Positions 16,403-25,981 are shown, counted from the first letter of the stretch. The stretch: 64,000 nt of DNA from Hydrogenophaga sp. RAC07 (GCF_001713375.1 NZ_CP016449.1:3348001-3412000); one strand, 5' to 3'. Numbers and translations: made by a program. The notes: generated by a model not told the origin, from the letters alone.

Positions 16403-16939
16403 TCAGTGCAAGCGGAGCCCACCTGAAGCCGCGCCCTTGCCGGCACGCGCCGGTGGCTGGCACAGGCCGCACACAAAGTGGCGGTTTTCGTAGGGCTCGG
16501 TCACGAAGTGGCCGCCGCAGCAGTTGCACTTGGTCAGGGTCAGCATGCCGTTGTCCACGAACTTCACCAGGCGCCAGGCGCGGGTGACCGAGAGAATGGG
16601 CTCGATCGCGCTGGCCGTCATCTGGTCGTTGTAGAGACGGAAGGCCTTGATCACCGTGTCGATCTCTTCGAGTTCGCTGGTCTTGCTCAGGTACTCGTGG
16701 ATGTTGAGGAACAACGAGGCGTGGATGTTGGGCTGCCAGGTCAGGAACCAGTCGGTGGAGAAAGGCAACTGGCCTTTCGAAGGGCTCTTGCCCGCCACTT
16801 CCTTGTACAGGCGCAACAGGCGCTCGTACGACAGGGAGGTTTCGTACTCCAGCACCTGCAGGCGCGCACCGAGCTGGATCAGGGCCACCGCACGTTCGAT
16901 GTCGCGGGACTCGTTGAGGATGCTTTTGCCGACGGCCAT
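16403..16939 (-). CDS. flhC: Flagellar master regulator subunit FlhC
   Basis: FlhC (178 residues) joins FlhD in the FlhD4C2 activator that turns on class II flagellar genes. The zinc-binding cysteines are visible as C138, C140/C141, C157 and C160 in KCNCCGGHFV and HFVCGLC. SLSYERLLRLYKEVAGKSPSKGQLP and SLFLNIHEYL (landmarks RLLRLYKEV and SPSKGQLP) are family hallmarks. The ATG at 16939 gives the normal N-terminus MAVGKSILNESRDIERA. It follows flhD by 47 bases. FlhC in enterobacteria is about 190 residues, so length is normal. Confidence 0.96.
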   Translation of the reverse strand: MAVGKSILNESRDIERAVALIQLGARLQVLEYETSLSYERLLRLYKEVAGKSPSKGQLPFSTDWFLTWQPNIHASLFLNIHEYLSKTSELEEIDTVIKAFRLYNDQMTASAIEPILSVTRAWRLVKFVDNGMLTLTKCNCCGGHFVTEPYENRHFVCGLCQPPARAGKGAASGGLRLH

Positions 16940-16986
16940 GGTGTGTTCCTGGAGCGTGTGGGAAGGGAAACGTGTAACCGTGCAGC

Positions 16987-17322
16987 TCAGTGAGCAGCCA
17001 TGGACTCGGCGAACTTGCCGGCCATCAAGATGCTGGCGTGCAGCTGCGTGGTGGTGGCGTTGTCCACCTTCTTCACGTTGTGGCTGGTCAGCAGGTTCCA
17101 CACCAGGTCGTCGTCCACACGGAAGCGGCACAGCAACATGTTGCTGGAGGCGATCTTCAGCAGCTGCGCGGTGGACAGCATGCCCAGCAGGTCGGCGGCT
17201 TCTTCGGTCAGGCCGAGGCGGAACAGTGCTTCGGCGCGGTCCTTGCGGATCAGGTTCTGAGCCAGCATCAGGTAGGTCAGGTTGGCTTCGCGGATTTCTG
17301 CCAGGAGTTGTTCGCTGTCCAT
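16987..17322 (-). CDS. flhD: Flagellar master regulator subunit FlhD
   Basis: FlhD (111 residues) forms the core of the FlhD4C2 activator. EIREANLTYLMLAQNLIRKDRAEALFRLG is the conserved helical segment (landmarks LTYLMLAQNLIRKD and EALFRLG). The DNA-binding helix-turn-helix region follows with LLGMLSTAQLLKIASSN. The ATG at 17322 was chosen because the residues upstream are not FlhD-like. It begins the flhDC operon and is divergent from fliC1 across a 478-base gap, so both ends of the flagellar cascade are controlled from one intergenic region. Confidence 0.95.
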   Translation of the reverse strand: MDSEQLLAEIREANLTYLMLAQNLIRKDRAEALFRLGLTEEAADLLGMLSTAQLLKIASSNMLLCRFRVDDDLVWNLLTSHNVKKVDNATTTQLHASILMAGKFAESMAAH

Positions 17323-17800
17323 GATGTGTTCCTTCGGTGTGGGGGCCTGGGTTGTTGGCGACTTGCTTACAACTCCTGACCCGATGTGTGTAATTGTGTC
17401 GAGCGGTAAAAAAACTTGAATCGGTAAACGGCTGTACCGCGTGTCAGGTGTGCAGCACCTGCGTGTCATCCAAACGCCTACGTCTTTGGTTCTCAAAACG
17501 GTCCTGCCTGTGCAGGCGTTGACCAGCCAGCCAACGGGCAAAGGAAGGAACAAGCGGCAATCGCTCCTTCTTTTCCGACGCTCGGCTTGCAGCAAACCCT
17601 CAAGAATTCACAGCTATCACCGAAATCAACTCAACGAACTGCAAATGGGTTCGTCGTCCGGCCCGAGAAGGCGGCGAGTTTTGACGGTGGAGACCCGAAG
17701 GGGTCGACCAGCCATCGGTATCCAGCACACCCCCTGCAGAGCAGGACGCTGGCACCGGTCACGCGGGATCACTTTCAAAGTCCATTTACAGGAGTTAGTT
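17323..17800. other. flhD-fliC1 divergent control region
   Basis: No gene is seen in these 478 bases. They hold the flhDC upstream region on the minus strand and the fliC1 promoter and a leader of about 168 bases on the plus strand. A perfect dyad CAGGTG-TGCAG-CACCTG at 17445-17461 lies between the two transcription units and could be a regulator site. No convincing sigma-70 promoter for flhD was identified. The fliC1 leader contains the hairpin GACCC-GAAG-GGGTC near 17693. Confidence 0.5.
17600..17626 (+). promoter_or_regulatory. Sigma-28 promoter of fliC1
   Basis: TCAAG (17600-17604), a 14-base spacer and ACCGAAAT (17619-17626) match the pattern before fliC2, fliC4 and fliC5. Transcription should begin near CAACGAACT at 17632, a sequence also found at the predicted start of the fliC2 and fliC4 transcripts. 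Confidence 0.75.
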
Positions 17801-18988
17801 ATGACCACCATCAACACGAACACGATGTCGATGAACGCTCAGCGCAATCTGAGCAGCTCGGCCGCCTCGTTGGCCACGTCCATGCAGCGCCTGTCTTCGG
17901 GCCTGCGCGTGAACAGCGCCAAAGACGATGCCGCCGGCCTCGCCATTTCCGAACGCATGAACACCCAGGTGCGGGGCCTGAACGTGGCCGCGCGCAACGC
18001 CAACGACGGCATCTCGCTGGCGCAAACCGCTGAAGGCGCACTCGGCAAGGTGGGCGACATGCTGCAGCGCATGCGCGAACTGGCTGTGCAATCGGCCAAC
18101 GCCTCGAACAACAGCAGCGACCGCACTGCCCTCAACGCGGAGGTGCAACAGCTGCGCCAGGAAATCGACCGCGTGGCCAAGACCACCTCGTTCAACGGCA
18201 CCAAGCTGCTCGACGGCTCGTTTGCCAACGCCACCTTCCAGGTGGGTGCCAATGCCGGTGAAGGCATCTCCATCGACAGCATCGTGAACTCGGACTCCGC
18301 TTCGCTGGGTCAAACCGCCGTGCACGCCACACCTGCGATCATTCCGCCCGCCACGCCAGTGGCCCCTGCCGTGCTGCCCGCCATTCCCGCCGGCGGCGCC
18401 ACGCCGCTGAGCATCGACGACGCTGCCGGCAACCCGATCAACCTCGGCCCCATCGGCGAAGCCACCACGCTCGCGCAACGCGCTGGCCAGGTGGTGGATG
18501 CGATCAACGCCAAGTCCACCGACACTGGTGTGTTTGCGCGCCCTGTCTACACCGCAGGCGCAGTGACGGGCTATGAAGTCTTCTCTGACCGCGCCATCGT
18601 GGCCGCCGATTTCGGCAACTTCGCTGCGGGTACCACGGGTGCCGGCGTCAACACCGCCGCGGCTGCCGACTCGTTCGTGGAAGACATCAACGTCACCTCT
18701 TTTGGCGATTCGCAACTGGCACTGCGCGTGATCGACAACGCGATCAACGCGGTGAACAGCTCGCGCGCCGATCTAGGTGCGCTGCAGAGCCGCTTCGAGA
18801 ACGCCGTGGCCAACATCCAGATCACCGGTGAAAACATATCTGCTGCACGCGGCCGGATCATTGACGCCGACTTCGCCAAGGAAACCTCCAACCTGTCGCG
18901 CGCGCAGATCCTGCAGCAGGCCGGCACAGCCATGGTGGCGCAGGCCAACCAGGTTCCACAGGGGGTGCTCTCGCTGCTGCGCTCCTGA
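17801..18988 (+). CDS. fliC: Flagellin FliC1
   Basis: This 395-residue flagellin polymerises into the filament. The D0/D1 N-terminal region (about residues 1-165) has the signature [21 protein letters not shown] and the C-terminal region (last about 90) has [30 protein letters not shown] (landmarks [17 protein letters not shown] and [15 protein letters not shown]). The centre is variable and Ala/Pro-rich. The ATG at 17801 has GGAG upstream; the reading frame is open further back but the leader is noncoding. It is the most diverged of the five copies at DNA level: its first residues read [16 protein letters not shown], not [16 protein letters not shown]. It has its own sigma-28 promoter and long leader. 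Confidence 0.95.
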   Translation: MTTINTNTMSMNAQRNLSSSAASLATSMQRLSSGLRVNSAKDDAAGLAISERMNTQVRGLNVAARNANDGISLAQTAEGALGKVGDMLQRMRELAVQSANASNNSSDRTALNAEVQQLRQEIDRVAKTTSFNGTKLLDGSFANATFQVGANAGEGISIDSIVNSDSASLGQTAVHATPAIIPPATPVAPAVLPAIPAGGATPLSIDDAAGNPINLGPIGEATTLAQRAGQVVDAINAKSTDTGVFARPVYTAGAVTGYEVFSDRAIVAADFGNFAAGTTGAGVNTAAAADSFVEDINVTSFGDSQLALRVIDNAINAVNSSRADLGALQSRFENAVANIQITGENISAARGRIIDADFAKETSNLSRAQILQQAGTAMVAQANQVPQGVLSLLRS

Positions 18989-19020
18989 TCGAGAGCGCTC
19001 ATCCGCAAGTGCCGTGCCTT

Positions 19021-19068
19021 CACACGCGGCCATTGCGGGATGCACAGACCGCATGCGACCCGCGTGTG
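19021..19068 (+). other. Nested inverted repeat between fliC1 and fliD
   Basis: CACACGCGG (19021-19029) pairs with CCGCGTGTG (19060-19068), and inside it GCGG (19035-19038) pairs with CCGC (19049-19052). The result is a two-tier stem-loop 32 bases past fliC1. No T run follows. It may reduce read-through into fliD or stabilise the abundant fliC1 message. Confidence 0.45.
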
Positions 19069-19153
19069 GTGCGTACATCCCGGACAGGAAAGACCATGAC
19101 ACATCGCTCGCCCATCCACGCAAAGCCGCACGCCGTCGGCGCAGAGGTCTGAC

Positions 19154-20563
19154 ATGCCCATCACCTCCACGGGCCTGGCCAGCGGCGTCGACATCCAGAG
19201 CATCGTCTCGCAGTTGGTCGCGCTGGAGCGGGCACCACTGGCACCACTGCAGACGCAGGCCACCAAGTTCCAGAGCAAGATTTCTGTCTTCGGCACCCTG
19301 AGTTCGATGATGAACTCACTGGGCGAACTGGGCACCAAACTCGCTGACCCCAACGCGTTCAAGGCCGTCAAGGGCAGCTCGTCCACCAGCGACGCGGTGG
19401 GCATCACGGTGGCCACGGGCACCGCACCCACCTCGATGGCGGTGGAGGTGCAACAACTGGCCAAAGCGCAGTCCACGGCCACGCTGGCGGTGCCGAAAGA
19501 CACGGCCATGGGCGAAGGCAACCTGAAGATCACGCTGGGCGACTGGAGCTCGGGCAGCTTTGCCGCAGGCAGTGCACCAGCGGTGGACATCACGATCGGC
19601 CCTGGCGAGGACACCCTTACCCAGATCGCAGCCAAGATCAACGCGGCCGGCGCCGGCGTCACCGCCACCGTGTTGCGCGACGCCTCGGGCGAACGTCTTC
19701 TCATGCGCTCCAAGGACACCGGGGAAGCCCTGGGCTTCGAGATGCAGGCCACCGACAGCGACGGTGTCGACAACACCGGTCTCTCTCGCCTGGCTGTGCA
19801 GGGTGGTGTGGCCTCGGGCGTGCAGATCACGCACGGCGCCAACGCGATGGCCACCATCAACGGCATCGACATCGAGTCCGCCAGCAACACCTACAAGGAC
19901 GGCCTGCCCGGCATCACCCTGCAGTTCTCCAAGGTCACCACCGGGCCGGTGGAGGTTGCGGTGACCAACGACAAGGACGCGATGACCAAAACCATCCAGT
20001 CCTTTGTCGACGCGTACAACTCGCTCAACGACATGCTCACCAGCACCACCGGCTACAACCCCGACACCAAGGTGGCCGGGTCGCTGCAGGGTGACAGTTC
20101 CGCGGTGGGCCTGCAGAATGCGCTGCGCGGCATGATGCGCTCTGTGACCCCTGGTGGCGCCTTCACCACGCTGGCCGACATCGGCATCGAGATCAAGTCG
20201 GGCGGCAAGATGAGCATCAACAGCACCAAGCTGGGCGCTGCGCTGGACAACCCTGAGGCTGTGCAGAACCTCTTCAACGCCGACCACACCGACCCCACGG
20301 CCCAAGGCTTCGGCGAAAAGCTCAAGAGCTTCGCCGAAGGTTTTTCGGGCGCCAGCGGCACGCTGACCGCACGCACTGATTCGCTGCGCGCAGCCGTCAA
20401 GCGCAACACCGTGCAGCAAGATACAGTGATCGCACGCGCGGCCCGCGCCGAAACCCGCTACCTCAAGCAATACAACGCCATGGATGCGATGGTGGGCCAG
20501 CTCAACTCGCTCAATTCGTTCGTGACGCAACAAATTGCCCAATGGAACAAGGCGTCTTCGTAA
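19154..20563 (+). CDS. fliD: Flagellar filament cap protein FliD
   Basis: FliD (469 residues) caps the growing filament and folds flagellin into place. The N-terminal motif TGLASGVDIQSIVSQLVALE and the C-terminal coiled coil (about residues 425-469, TRYLKQYNAMDAMVGQLNSL) are diagnostic. The middle carries the flagellin-hook-IN type repeats. Length is typical. It sits between fliC1 and the other four flagellins, an unusual arrangement. No sigma-28 site was seen in the 165 bases upstream, so it may be read from the fliC1 promoter. A clear terminator follows. Confidence 0.95.
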   Translation: MPITSTGLASGVDIQSIVSQLVALERAPLAPLQTQATKFQSKISVFGTLSSMMNSLGELGTKLADPNAFKAVKGSSSTSDAVGITVATGTAPTSMAVEVQQLAKAQSTATLAVPKDTAMGEGNLKITLGDWSSGSFAAGSAPAVDITIGPGEDTLTQIAAKINAAGAGVTATVLRDASGERLLMRSKDTGEALGFEMQATDSDGVDNTGLSRLAVQGGVASGVQITHGANAMATINGIDIESASNTYKDGLPGITLQFSKVTTGPVEVAVTNDKDAMTKTIQSFVDAYNSLNDMLTSTTGYNPDTKVAGSLQGDSSAVGLQNALRGMMRSVTPGGAFTTLADIGIEIKSGGKMSINSTKLGAALDNPEAVQNLFNADHTDPTAQGFGEKLKSFAEGFSGASGTLTARTDSLRAAVKRNTVQQDTVIARAARAETRYLKQYNAMDAMVGQLNSLNSFVTQQIAQWNKASS

Positions 20564-20586
20564 AACGGCGACTCTGCTCCACATCG

Positions 20587-20617
20587 GCCCTGGCGCTCTG
20601 CGACCAGGGCTTTTTTT
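20587..20617 (+). terminator. Intrinsic terminator of fliD
   Basis: GCCCTGG (20587-20593) pairs with CCAGGGC (20604-20610) and seven T follow. This is a standard factor-independent terminator and separates fliC1-fliD from the fliC2 promoter. Confidence 0.9.
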
Positions 20618-20658
20618 CGCGTGTTGGCCAACGGCGTGGCCGGCTGGAGCTGAAGCCC

Positions 20659-20685
20659 TCAAGTAATCGGAGAAGACACCGAAAT
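20659..20685 (+). promoter_or_regulatory. Sigma-28 promoter of fliC2-fliC3
   Basis: TCAAG (20659-20663), a 14-base spacer and ACCGAAAT (20678-20685). The spacer is unlike those of the other flagellin promoters although the transcribed leader that follows is identical to that of fliC4. fliC3 has no promoter of its own and must be read from here. Confidence 0.78.
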
Positions 20686-20691
20686 AGATGA

Positions 20692-20764
20692 CAACGAACT
20701 TCTCCATGGGTTCGTGGCCCGGGCAACCGGGCAGTCAGCCCAACCACCTCAACCGGAGTTAGTT
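20692..20764 (+). repeat. Duplicated flagellin leader, copy 1, with GNRA hairpin
   Basis: These 73 bases, from the predicted transcription start to the fliC2 start codon, are identical to 23304-23376 before fliC4. They contain GCCCGG-GCAA-CCGGGC (20717-20732), a stem closed by a GNRA tetraloop, and outer TGGG/CCCA pairing. They end with GGAGTTAGTT, the ribosome-binding site shared with fliC1. Confidence 0.85.
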
Positions 20765-21949
20765 ATGACCACCATCAACACCAACGTCATGTCCATGACC
20801 GCCCAGCGCAACCTGGGCACCACCTCCAGCTCGCTGGCCACCTCCATGCAGCGCCTCTCATCCGGCCTGCGCGTCAACAGCGCCAAGGACGACGCCGCCG
20901 GCCTGGCCATCTCCGAGCGCATGAACGCCCAGGTGCGCGGCCTCAACGTGGCTGCCCGCAACGCCAACGACGGCATCTCGCTGGCGCAGACCGCCGAAGG
21001 CGCGCTGGGCAAAGTGGGCGACATGCTGCAGCGCATGCGTGAGCTGGCCGTGCAGTCGGCCAACGCTTCGAACAACACCAGCGACCGCACGGCCCTGCAG
21101 GCCGAAGTGGGACAACTGCGTTCGGAAATCGACCGCGTGGCCAAGACCACCAGCTTCAACGGCACCAAGCTGCTCGACGGCTCGTTCGCCAACGCCACCT
21201 TCCAGGTCGGCGCCAACGCCGGTGAAGGCATCGCCATCGACTCCATTGTGTCGGCCAAGTCCACCGCTCTGGGCCAGTTGAGCGCCACAGAGCATTTTGT
21301 GGCGACGGTCGCAGCGCCCACGTTGGCGACCATGCCCGCCGACGGCGCCGCCATTCCCGCCGGCACCACCGGCTGGACCGTTCAGGATGCCGCCGGCAAC
21401 GCCGTGGCCCTGGGTGGCATCGCTGCCGCCACCACCGCCGCACAGCGCACCACGCAAGTGGTGGACGCGATCAACGCCAAGTCCAGCGAGACCGGCGTGT
21501 TTGCCCGCGAAGCGTCTGGCGGCGGCTACGAAGTCTTCTCCAACCGCGACTTGACCGGCGCCACGGCTTTTGGTGCGGCCTTTACCGCAACCTCCACGGG
21601 TGATCCTGGCGACACCGCGCCTCCCGCCACGCTGGCCACCCTCTCCGGCATCAACGTCAACAGCTTCGGGGATGCCCAGCTGTCGCTGCAAGTGATCGAC
21701 AAGGCCATCAACGCCATCAACAGCTCGCGCGCCGACCTGGGCGCCCTGCAGAGCCGCTTCGAGAACGCCGTGGCCAACATCCAGATCACCGGCGAGAACA
21801 TCTCCGCAGCCCGCGGCCGCATCGTGGACGCCGACTTCGCCAAGGAAACCTCCAACCTGTCGCGCGCGCAGATCCTGCAGCAGGCCGGCACCGCCATGGT
21901 GGCCCAGGCCAACCAGGCACAACAGGGCGTCTTGTCCCTGCTGCGTTGA
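20765..21949 (+). CDS. fliC: Flagellin FliC2
   Basis: This 394-residue flagellin has the same N- and C-terminal polymerisation regions as its neighbours and a distinct central segment (about residues 170-300, with [19 protein letters not shown] and [15 protein letters not shown] as landmarks). It differs from fliC3-5 in the D1 region by [14 protein letters not shown] instead of [14 protein letters not shown]. The ATG at 20765 follows GGAG and is the one conserved among all copies. It is transcribed with fliC3, which starts 35 bases later with no terminator between. Confidence 0.95.
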   Translation: MTTINTNVMSMTAQRNLGTTSSSLATSMQRLSSGLRVNSAKDDAAGLAISERMNAQVRGLNVAARNANDGISLAQTAEGALGKVGDMLQRMRELAVQSANASNNTSDRTALQAEVGQLRSEIDRVAKTTSFNGTKLLDGSFANATFQVGANAGEGIAIDSIVSAKSTALGQLSATEHFVATVAAPTLATMPADGAAIPAGTTGWTVQDAAGNAVALGGIAAATTAAQRTTQVVDAINAKSSETGVFAREASGGGYEVFSNRDLTGATAFGAAFTATSTGDPGDTAPPATLATLSGINVNSFGDAQLSLQVIDKAINAINSSRADLGALQSRFENAVANIQITGENISAARGRIVDADFAKETSNLSRAQILQQAGTAMVAQANQAQQGVLSLLR

Positions 21950-21984
21950 TTGCTCACCAACCCATTTTCTGAACGGAGTCCAAC

Positions 21985-23139
21985 ATGACCACCATCAACA
22001 CGAACGTGATGTCCATGACCGCCCAGCGCAACCTGGGCACCACCTCCAGCTCGCTGGCCACCTCCATGCAGCGCCTGTCTTCGGGCCTGCGCGTGAACAG
22101 CGCCAAGGACGACGCCGCTGGCCTCGCCATCTCCGAGCGCATGAACGCCCAGGTGCGCGGCCTGAACGTGGCTGCCCGCAACGCCAACGACGGCATCTCG
22201 CTGGCGCAGACCGCCGAAGGCGCACTGGGCAAAGTGGGCGACATGCTGCAGCGCATGCGTGAGCTGGCCGTGCAGTCGGCCAACGCTTCGAACAACACCA
22301 GCGACCGCACGGCCCTGCAGGCCGAAGTGAAACAGCTGAGCTCGGAAATCGACCGCGTGGCCAAGACCACCAGCTTCAACGGCACCAAGCTGCTCGACGG
22401 CTCGTTCGCCAACGCCACCTTCCAGGTCGGCGCCAACGCCGGTGAAGGCATCGCCATCGACTCCATCGTCAGCGCCAGCACCACCACGCTGGGCGAGACC
22501 TCGCTGCTGACCGTCGCCGGCACGCAGACCACCACGGTCGGTGCTAACGCCGCCATCGCAGCCGGCGCCCTGACCGTCAAGGGCACAGCTCTCGGCCCGA
22601 TCTCCGCCGCCACCTCGGCTGGCGAGCGCTCGCAGCAGGTGGTGGACGCGATCAACGCCAAGTCTTCTGACACCGGCGTGTTCGCCCGAGCCACCTACAC
22701 GGCCGGTGCGGTCACGGGCTGGGAAGTGTTCTCCGACACTGCCATTGCCGCAGCCGACTTCAACGCAGGCTTCACCGCCGCCACCACGGGTGCGGCACCA
22801 GCCGGCCCAGGCGTGGCCGCAAGCAGCCAGCTCAACGACATCAACGTCTCCAGCTTCGGCGACGCCCAAAAGGCCCTGAAAGTGATCGACAACGCGATCA
22901 ACGCGGTCAACAGCTCGCGCGCCGACCTCGGCGCCCTGCAGAGCCGCTTCGAGAACGCCGTGGCCAACATCCAGATCACCGGCGAGAACATCTCCGCTGC
23001 GCGCGGCCGCATCGTGGACGCCGACTTCGCCAAGGAAACCTCCAACCTCTCGCGCGCCCAGATCCTGCAGCAGGCCGGCACCGCCATGGTGGCCCAGGCC
23101 AACCAGGCACAACAGGGTGTCCTCTCGCTGCTGCGCTGA
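21985..23139 (+). CDS. fliC: Flagellin FliC3
   Basis: This 384-residue flagellin shares near-identical N-terminal (about 165 residues) and C-terminal (about 90 residues) regions with fliC2, fliC4 and fliC5. Its central segment ([17 protein letters not shown] and later) is closest to fliC4. The ATG has GGAG at a spacing of about 7 bases. It has no sigma-28 promoter in the 35 bases after fliC2, so it depends on read-through. A perfect palindromic terminator follows. At DNA level its opening codons match fliC5 rather than fliC2 or fliC4. Confidence 0.95.
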   Translation: MTTINTNVMSMTAQRNLGTTSSSLATSMQRLSSGLRVNSAKDDAAGLAISERMNAQVRGLNVAARNANDGISLAQTAEGALGKVGDMLQRMRELAVQSANASNNTSDRTALQAEVKQLSSEIDRVAKTTSFNGTKLLDGSFANATFQVGANAGEGIAIDSIVSASTTTLGETSLLTVAGTQTTTVGANAAIAAGALTVKGTALGPISAATSAGERSQQVVDAINAKSSDTGVFARATYTAGAVTGWEVFSDTAIAAADFNAGFTAATTGAAPAGPGVAASSQLNDINVSSFGDAQKALKVIDNAINAVNSSRADLGALQSRFENAVANIQITGENISAARGRIVDADFAKETSNLSRAQILQQAGTAMVAQANQAQQGVLSLLR

Positions 23140-23165
23140 TCGCGCACGCCCAAGGCATCGCCTCG

Positions 23166-23207
23166 AAGGGCGGTTGCATGGCCATGGCCATGCAACCGCC
23201 CTTTTTT
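23166..23207 (+). terminator. Strong palindromic terminator of fliC3
   Basis: A perfect 38-base palindrome (18-bp arms, 2-base centre; arm begins AAGGGCGGTTGCATGGCC) at 23166-23203 runs into a T6 tract. The flanking 20 bases after the stop codon are shared with the fliC4 downstream region. Confidence 0.93.
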
Positions 23208-23270
23208 CTTGGATGGTGGTCAGCGGACGACGGGCGGGGCTTGACACGACACGCGGCGACAACAGAACGC

Positions 23271-23297
23271 TAAAGATTCTTCCAAGTCCACCGAAAT
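23271..23297 (+). promoter_or_regulatory. Sigma-28 promoter of fliC4
   Basis: TAAAG (23271-23275), a 14-base spacer and ACCGAAAT (23290-23297). The -35 element is the enterobacterial form TAAAG, whereas the other copies have TCAAG. The predicted start lies at CAACGAACT, where the duplicated leader begins. Confidence 0.75.
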
Positions 23298-23303
23298 TAG
23301 ATT

Positions 23304-23376
23304 CAACGAACTTCTCCATGGGTTCGTGGCCCGGGCAACCGGGCAGTCAGCCCAACCACCTCAACCGGAGTTAGTT
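23304..23376 (+). repeat. Duplicated flagellin leader, copy 2
   Basis: All 73 bases are identical to 20692-20764 and include the GCAA-tetraloop hairpin and the GGAGTTAGTT ribosome-binding site. Identity continues into the coding sequence. The promoter spacers upstream differ, so conservation starts at the predicted first transcribed base. Confidence 0.85.
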
Positions 23377-24525
23377 ATGACCACCATCAACACCAACGTC
23401 ATGTCCATGACCGCCCAGCGCAACCTGGGCACCACCTCCAGCTCGCTGGCCACCTCCATGCAGCGCCTCTCATCCGGCCTGCGCGTCAACAGCGCCAAGG
23501 ACGACGCCGCTGGCCTCGCCATCTCCGAGCGCATGAACGCCCAGGTGCGCGGCCTCAACGTGGCTGCCCGCAACGCCAACGACGGCATCTCGCTGGCGCA
23601 GACCGCCGAAGGCGCACTGGGCAAAGTGGGCGACATGCTGCAGCGCATGCGTGAGCTGGCCGTGCAGTCGGCCAACGCTTCGAACAACACCAGCGACCGC
23701 ACGGCTCTGCAAGCCGAAGTGAAACAGCTGAGCTCGGAAATCGACCGCGTGGCCAAGACCACCAGCTTCAACGGCACCAAGCTGCTCGACGGTTCGTTCG
23801 CCAACGCCACCTTCCAGGTCGGCGCCAACGCCGGTGAAGGCATCGCCATCGACTCCATCGTCAGCGCCAATTCCGCCACACTGGGCGAAACCTCGCTGAT
23901 CACCAGCGTCGGCACCATCACCACCACGGCCGGCGCCAACGCCGCCATCGCCGCCGGTGCCCTGAACATCAAAGGCGTGGCCCTGGGCCCGATCGCCGCC
24001 GCCACCTCGGCCAGCGAGCGCACCTTCCAGGTGGTGGACGCCATCAACGCCAAATCGTCGGACACCGGTGTCTACGCCAAAGCGGTGGTCAACGCCGCCG
24101 GTGTGGCCACGGGCTTTGAATCCTTCTCCGACAGCGCCATTGCCGTAGCCGATTTCGGCAACTTCGCCGCCGCCACCACGGGCACCGGCGCCATCGGTGC
24201 CGCTGCCTCCAGCCAGCTCAACGACATCAACGTCAGCAGCTTTGGCGACTCGCAGAAGGCCCTGAAGGTCATCGACAGCGCCATCAATGCGGTCAACAGC
24301 TCGCGCGCCGACCTCGGTGCCCTGCAGAGCCGCTTCGAGAACGCCGTGGCCAACATCCAGATCACCGGCGAGAACATCTCCGCTGCGCGCGGCCGCATCG
24401 TGGACGCCGACTTCGCCAAGGAAACCTCCAACCTCTCGCGCGCCCAGATCCTGCAGCAGGCCGGCACCGCCATGGTGGCCCAGGCCAACCAGGCTCAACA
24501 GGGCGTCTTGTCCCTGCTGCGCTGA
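23377..24525 (+). CDS. fliC: Flagellin FliC4
   Basis: This 382-residue flagellin is a mosaic. Its leader and first 140 or so bases are identical to fliC2. The D1 region ([14 protein letters not shown]) and the sequence after the stop codon match fliC3. The central segment ([19 protein letters not shown]) is a diverged relative of that in fliC3. Conserved ends carry the usual [14 protein letters not shown] and [14 protein letters not shown] motifs. The ATG at 23377 is preceded by GGAGTTAGTT. Own sigma-28 promoter and own terminator make it a single-gene transcript. Confidence 0.95.
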   Translation: MTTINTNVMSMTAQRNLGTTSSSLATSMQRLSSGLRVNSAKDDAAGLAISERMNAQVRGLNVAARNANDGISLAQTAEGALGKVGDMLQRMRELAVQSANASNNTSDRTALQAEVKQLSSEIDRVAKTTSFNGTKLLDGSFANATFQVGANAGEGIAIDSIVSANSATLGETSLITSVGTITTTAGANAAIAAGALNIKGVALGPIAAATSASERTFQVVDAINAKSSDTGVYAKAVVNAAGVATGFESFSDSAIAVADFGNFAAATTGTGAIGAAASSQLNDINVSSFGDSQKALKVIDSAINAVNSSRADLGALQSRFENAVANIQITGENISAARGRIVDADFAKETSNLSRAQILQQAGTAMVAQANQAQQGVLSLLR

Positions 24526-24551
24526 TCGCGCACGCCCAAGGCATCGCCCCC

Positions 24552-24590
24552 AGGGCGGTTGCGCGGTAACCCCGTGCAACCGCCCTTTTT
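24552..24590 (+). terminator. Intrinsic terminator of fliC4
   Basis: AGGGCGGTTGC (24552-24562) pairs with GCAACCGCCCT (24576-24586) and is followed by further T residues. It is a diverged copy of the fliC3 terminator. Confidence 0.88.
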
Positions 24591-24628
24591 CATTCTGCTT
24601 GTTGGCTGAGACCCGGGCACTTGAGATA

Positions 24629-24655
24629 TCAAGATTCGGGCCACGCTACCGAAAT
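24629..24655 (+). promoter_or_regulatory. Sigma-28 promoter of fliC5
   Basis: TCAAG (24629-24633), a 14-base spacer and ACCGAAAT (24648-24655). The leader that follows is unrelated to the duplicated fliC2/fliC4 leader and lacks CAACGAACT. Confidence 0.75.
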
Positions 24656-24723
24656 CATGTGCAGTGGACCGGTGATGGTTCGCCCGTCGAACCACCCAGC
24701 TTTCACGCCACAGGAGTCGCCCC

Positions 24724-25920
24724 ATGACCACCATCAACACGAACGTGATGTCCATGACCGCCCAGCGCAACCTGGGCACCACCTCCAGCTCGCTGGCCAC
24801 CTCCATGCAGCGCCTCTCATCCGGCCTGCGCGTCAACAGCGCCAAGGACGACGCCGCTGGCCTCGCCATCTCCGAGCGCATGAACGCCCAGGTGCGCGGC
24901 CTCAACGTGGCTGCCCGCAACGCCAACGACGGCATCTCGCTGGCGCAGACCGCCGAAGGCGCACTGGGCAAAGTGGGCGACATGCTGCAGCGCATGCGTG
25001 AGCTGGCCGTGCAGTCGGCCAACGCTTCGAACAACACCAGCGACCGCACGGCTCTGCAAGCCGAAGTGAAACAGCTGAGCTCGGAAATCGACCGCGTGGC
25101 CAAGACCACCAGCTTCAACGGCACCAAGCTGCTCGACGGTTCGTTCGCCAACGCCACATTCCAGGTCGGGGCCAACGCCGGTGAGGCGATCTCTGTCCAG
25201 AGCACGGCTGACGTGCGCGCCGAGAGTCTCGGGAGCGCCACATTCCTCGCCACGGTGGGAATGACCTGGGCCACAGGAACGGCCACTGCGGCTGGCACCA
25301 TCACCGGCATATCGGTGACCGGCCCGAAGGGAAACATCATCCCTGTGGGGAATGTGGAGGTTGCGCTGGGCGACACGGCAGCGCAGGTCACGAAAAAGTT
25401 GGAGGCAGCCTTCAACGCTGCGACCTCGGAAACCGGGTTGATCGCGCGCGCGGTCCCCAATACCGCCCAGATGTCGCTCGACTCCATCACCGAATGGGTG
25501 GACAGCAGCGGCGCAGCAGCGGGCTTCAGCATCGACGCGGGGACCAGCAGCGCCGCGGGTCTCAGTACCTTTGGCTTGTTTGGTGGCCCCGCAGGTCTCC
25601 CGGTCCACCAGCTGGAAGACCTGGACGTCAGCAACGTGATCGGCGCAGGCCGGGCGATCACGATCGCCGACAAGGCACTGACCACCATCAACTCGGCTCG
25701 CGCCGACCTCGGTGCCCTGCAGAGCCGCTTCGAGAACGCCGTGGCCAACATCCAGATCACCGGCGAGAACATCTCCGCTGCGCGCGGCCGCATCGTGGAC
25801 GCCGACTTCGCCAAGGAAACCTCCAACCTCTCGCGCGCCCAGATCCTGCAGCAGGCCGGCACCGCCATGGTGGCCCAGGCCAACCAGGCTCAACAGGGCG
25901 TCTTGTCCCTGCTGCGCTGA
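24724..25920 (+). CDS. fliC: Flagellin FliC5 with divergent central domain
   Basis: This 398-residue flagellin has the standard N-terminal (to about residue 155) and C-terminal ends, nearly identical in DNA to fliC4. The centre (about 25190-25690) is unrelated in detail to the other four: landmarks are [30 protein letters not shown] and [16 protein letters not shown]. The join is abrupt, at [16 protein letters not shown] where the others read [15 protein letters not shown]. The first codons match fliC3, the next stretch matches fliC4. An imported or old central domain grafted between homogenised ends is the simplest reading. It has its own sigma-28 promoter. Confidence 0.94.
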   Translation: MTTINTNVMSMTAQRNLGTTSSSLATSMQRLSSGLRVNSAKDDAAGLAISERMNAQVRGLNVAARNANDGISLAQTAEGALGKVGDMLQRMRELAVQSANASNNTSDRTALQAEVKQLSSEIDRVAKTTSFNGTKLLDGSFANATFQVGANAGEAISVQSTADVRAESLGSATFLATVGMTWATGTATAAGTITGISVTGPKGNIIPVGNVEVALGDTAAQVTKKLEAAFNAATSETGLIARAVPNTAQMSLDSITEWVDSSGAAAGFSIDAGTSSAAGLSTFGLFGGPAGLPVHQLEDLDVSNVIGAGRAITIADKALTTINSARADLGALQSRFENAVANIQITGENISAARGRIVDADFAKETSNLSRAQILQQAGTAMVAQANQAQQGVLSLLR

Positions 25921-25981
25921 TCGTGTTGTGCAAGACGGTGTAAAGCACACGTTTCTCCCCGCAAATGCCGCCGCTCATGCC

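Noticed and set aside
21526..23319. Long minus-strand frames across the flagellin array
   Set aside because: They repeat in each flagellin copy because the coding strands are repeats of each other; they contain no independent motif.
20692..23376. Repeated blocks in the flagellin region considered as a CRISPR array
   Set aside because: The repeats are whole flagellin genes and leaders about 1-2.6 kb apart; there are no short repeats with regular spacers and no cas genes.
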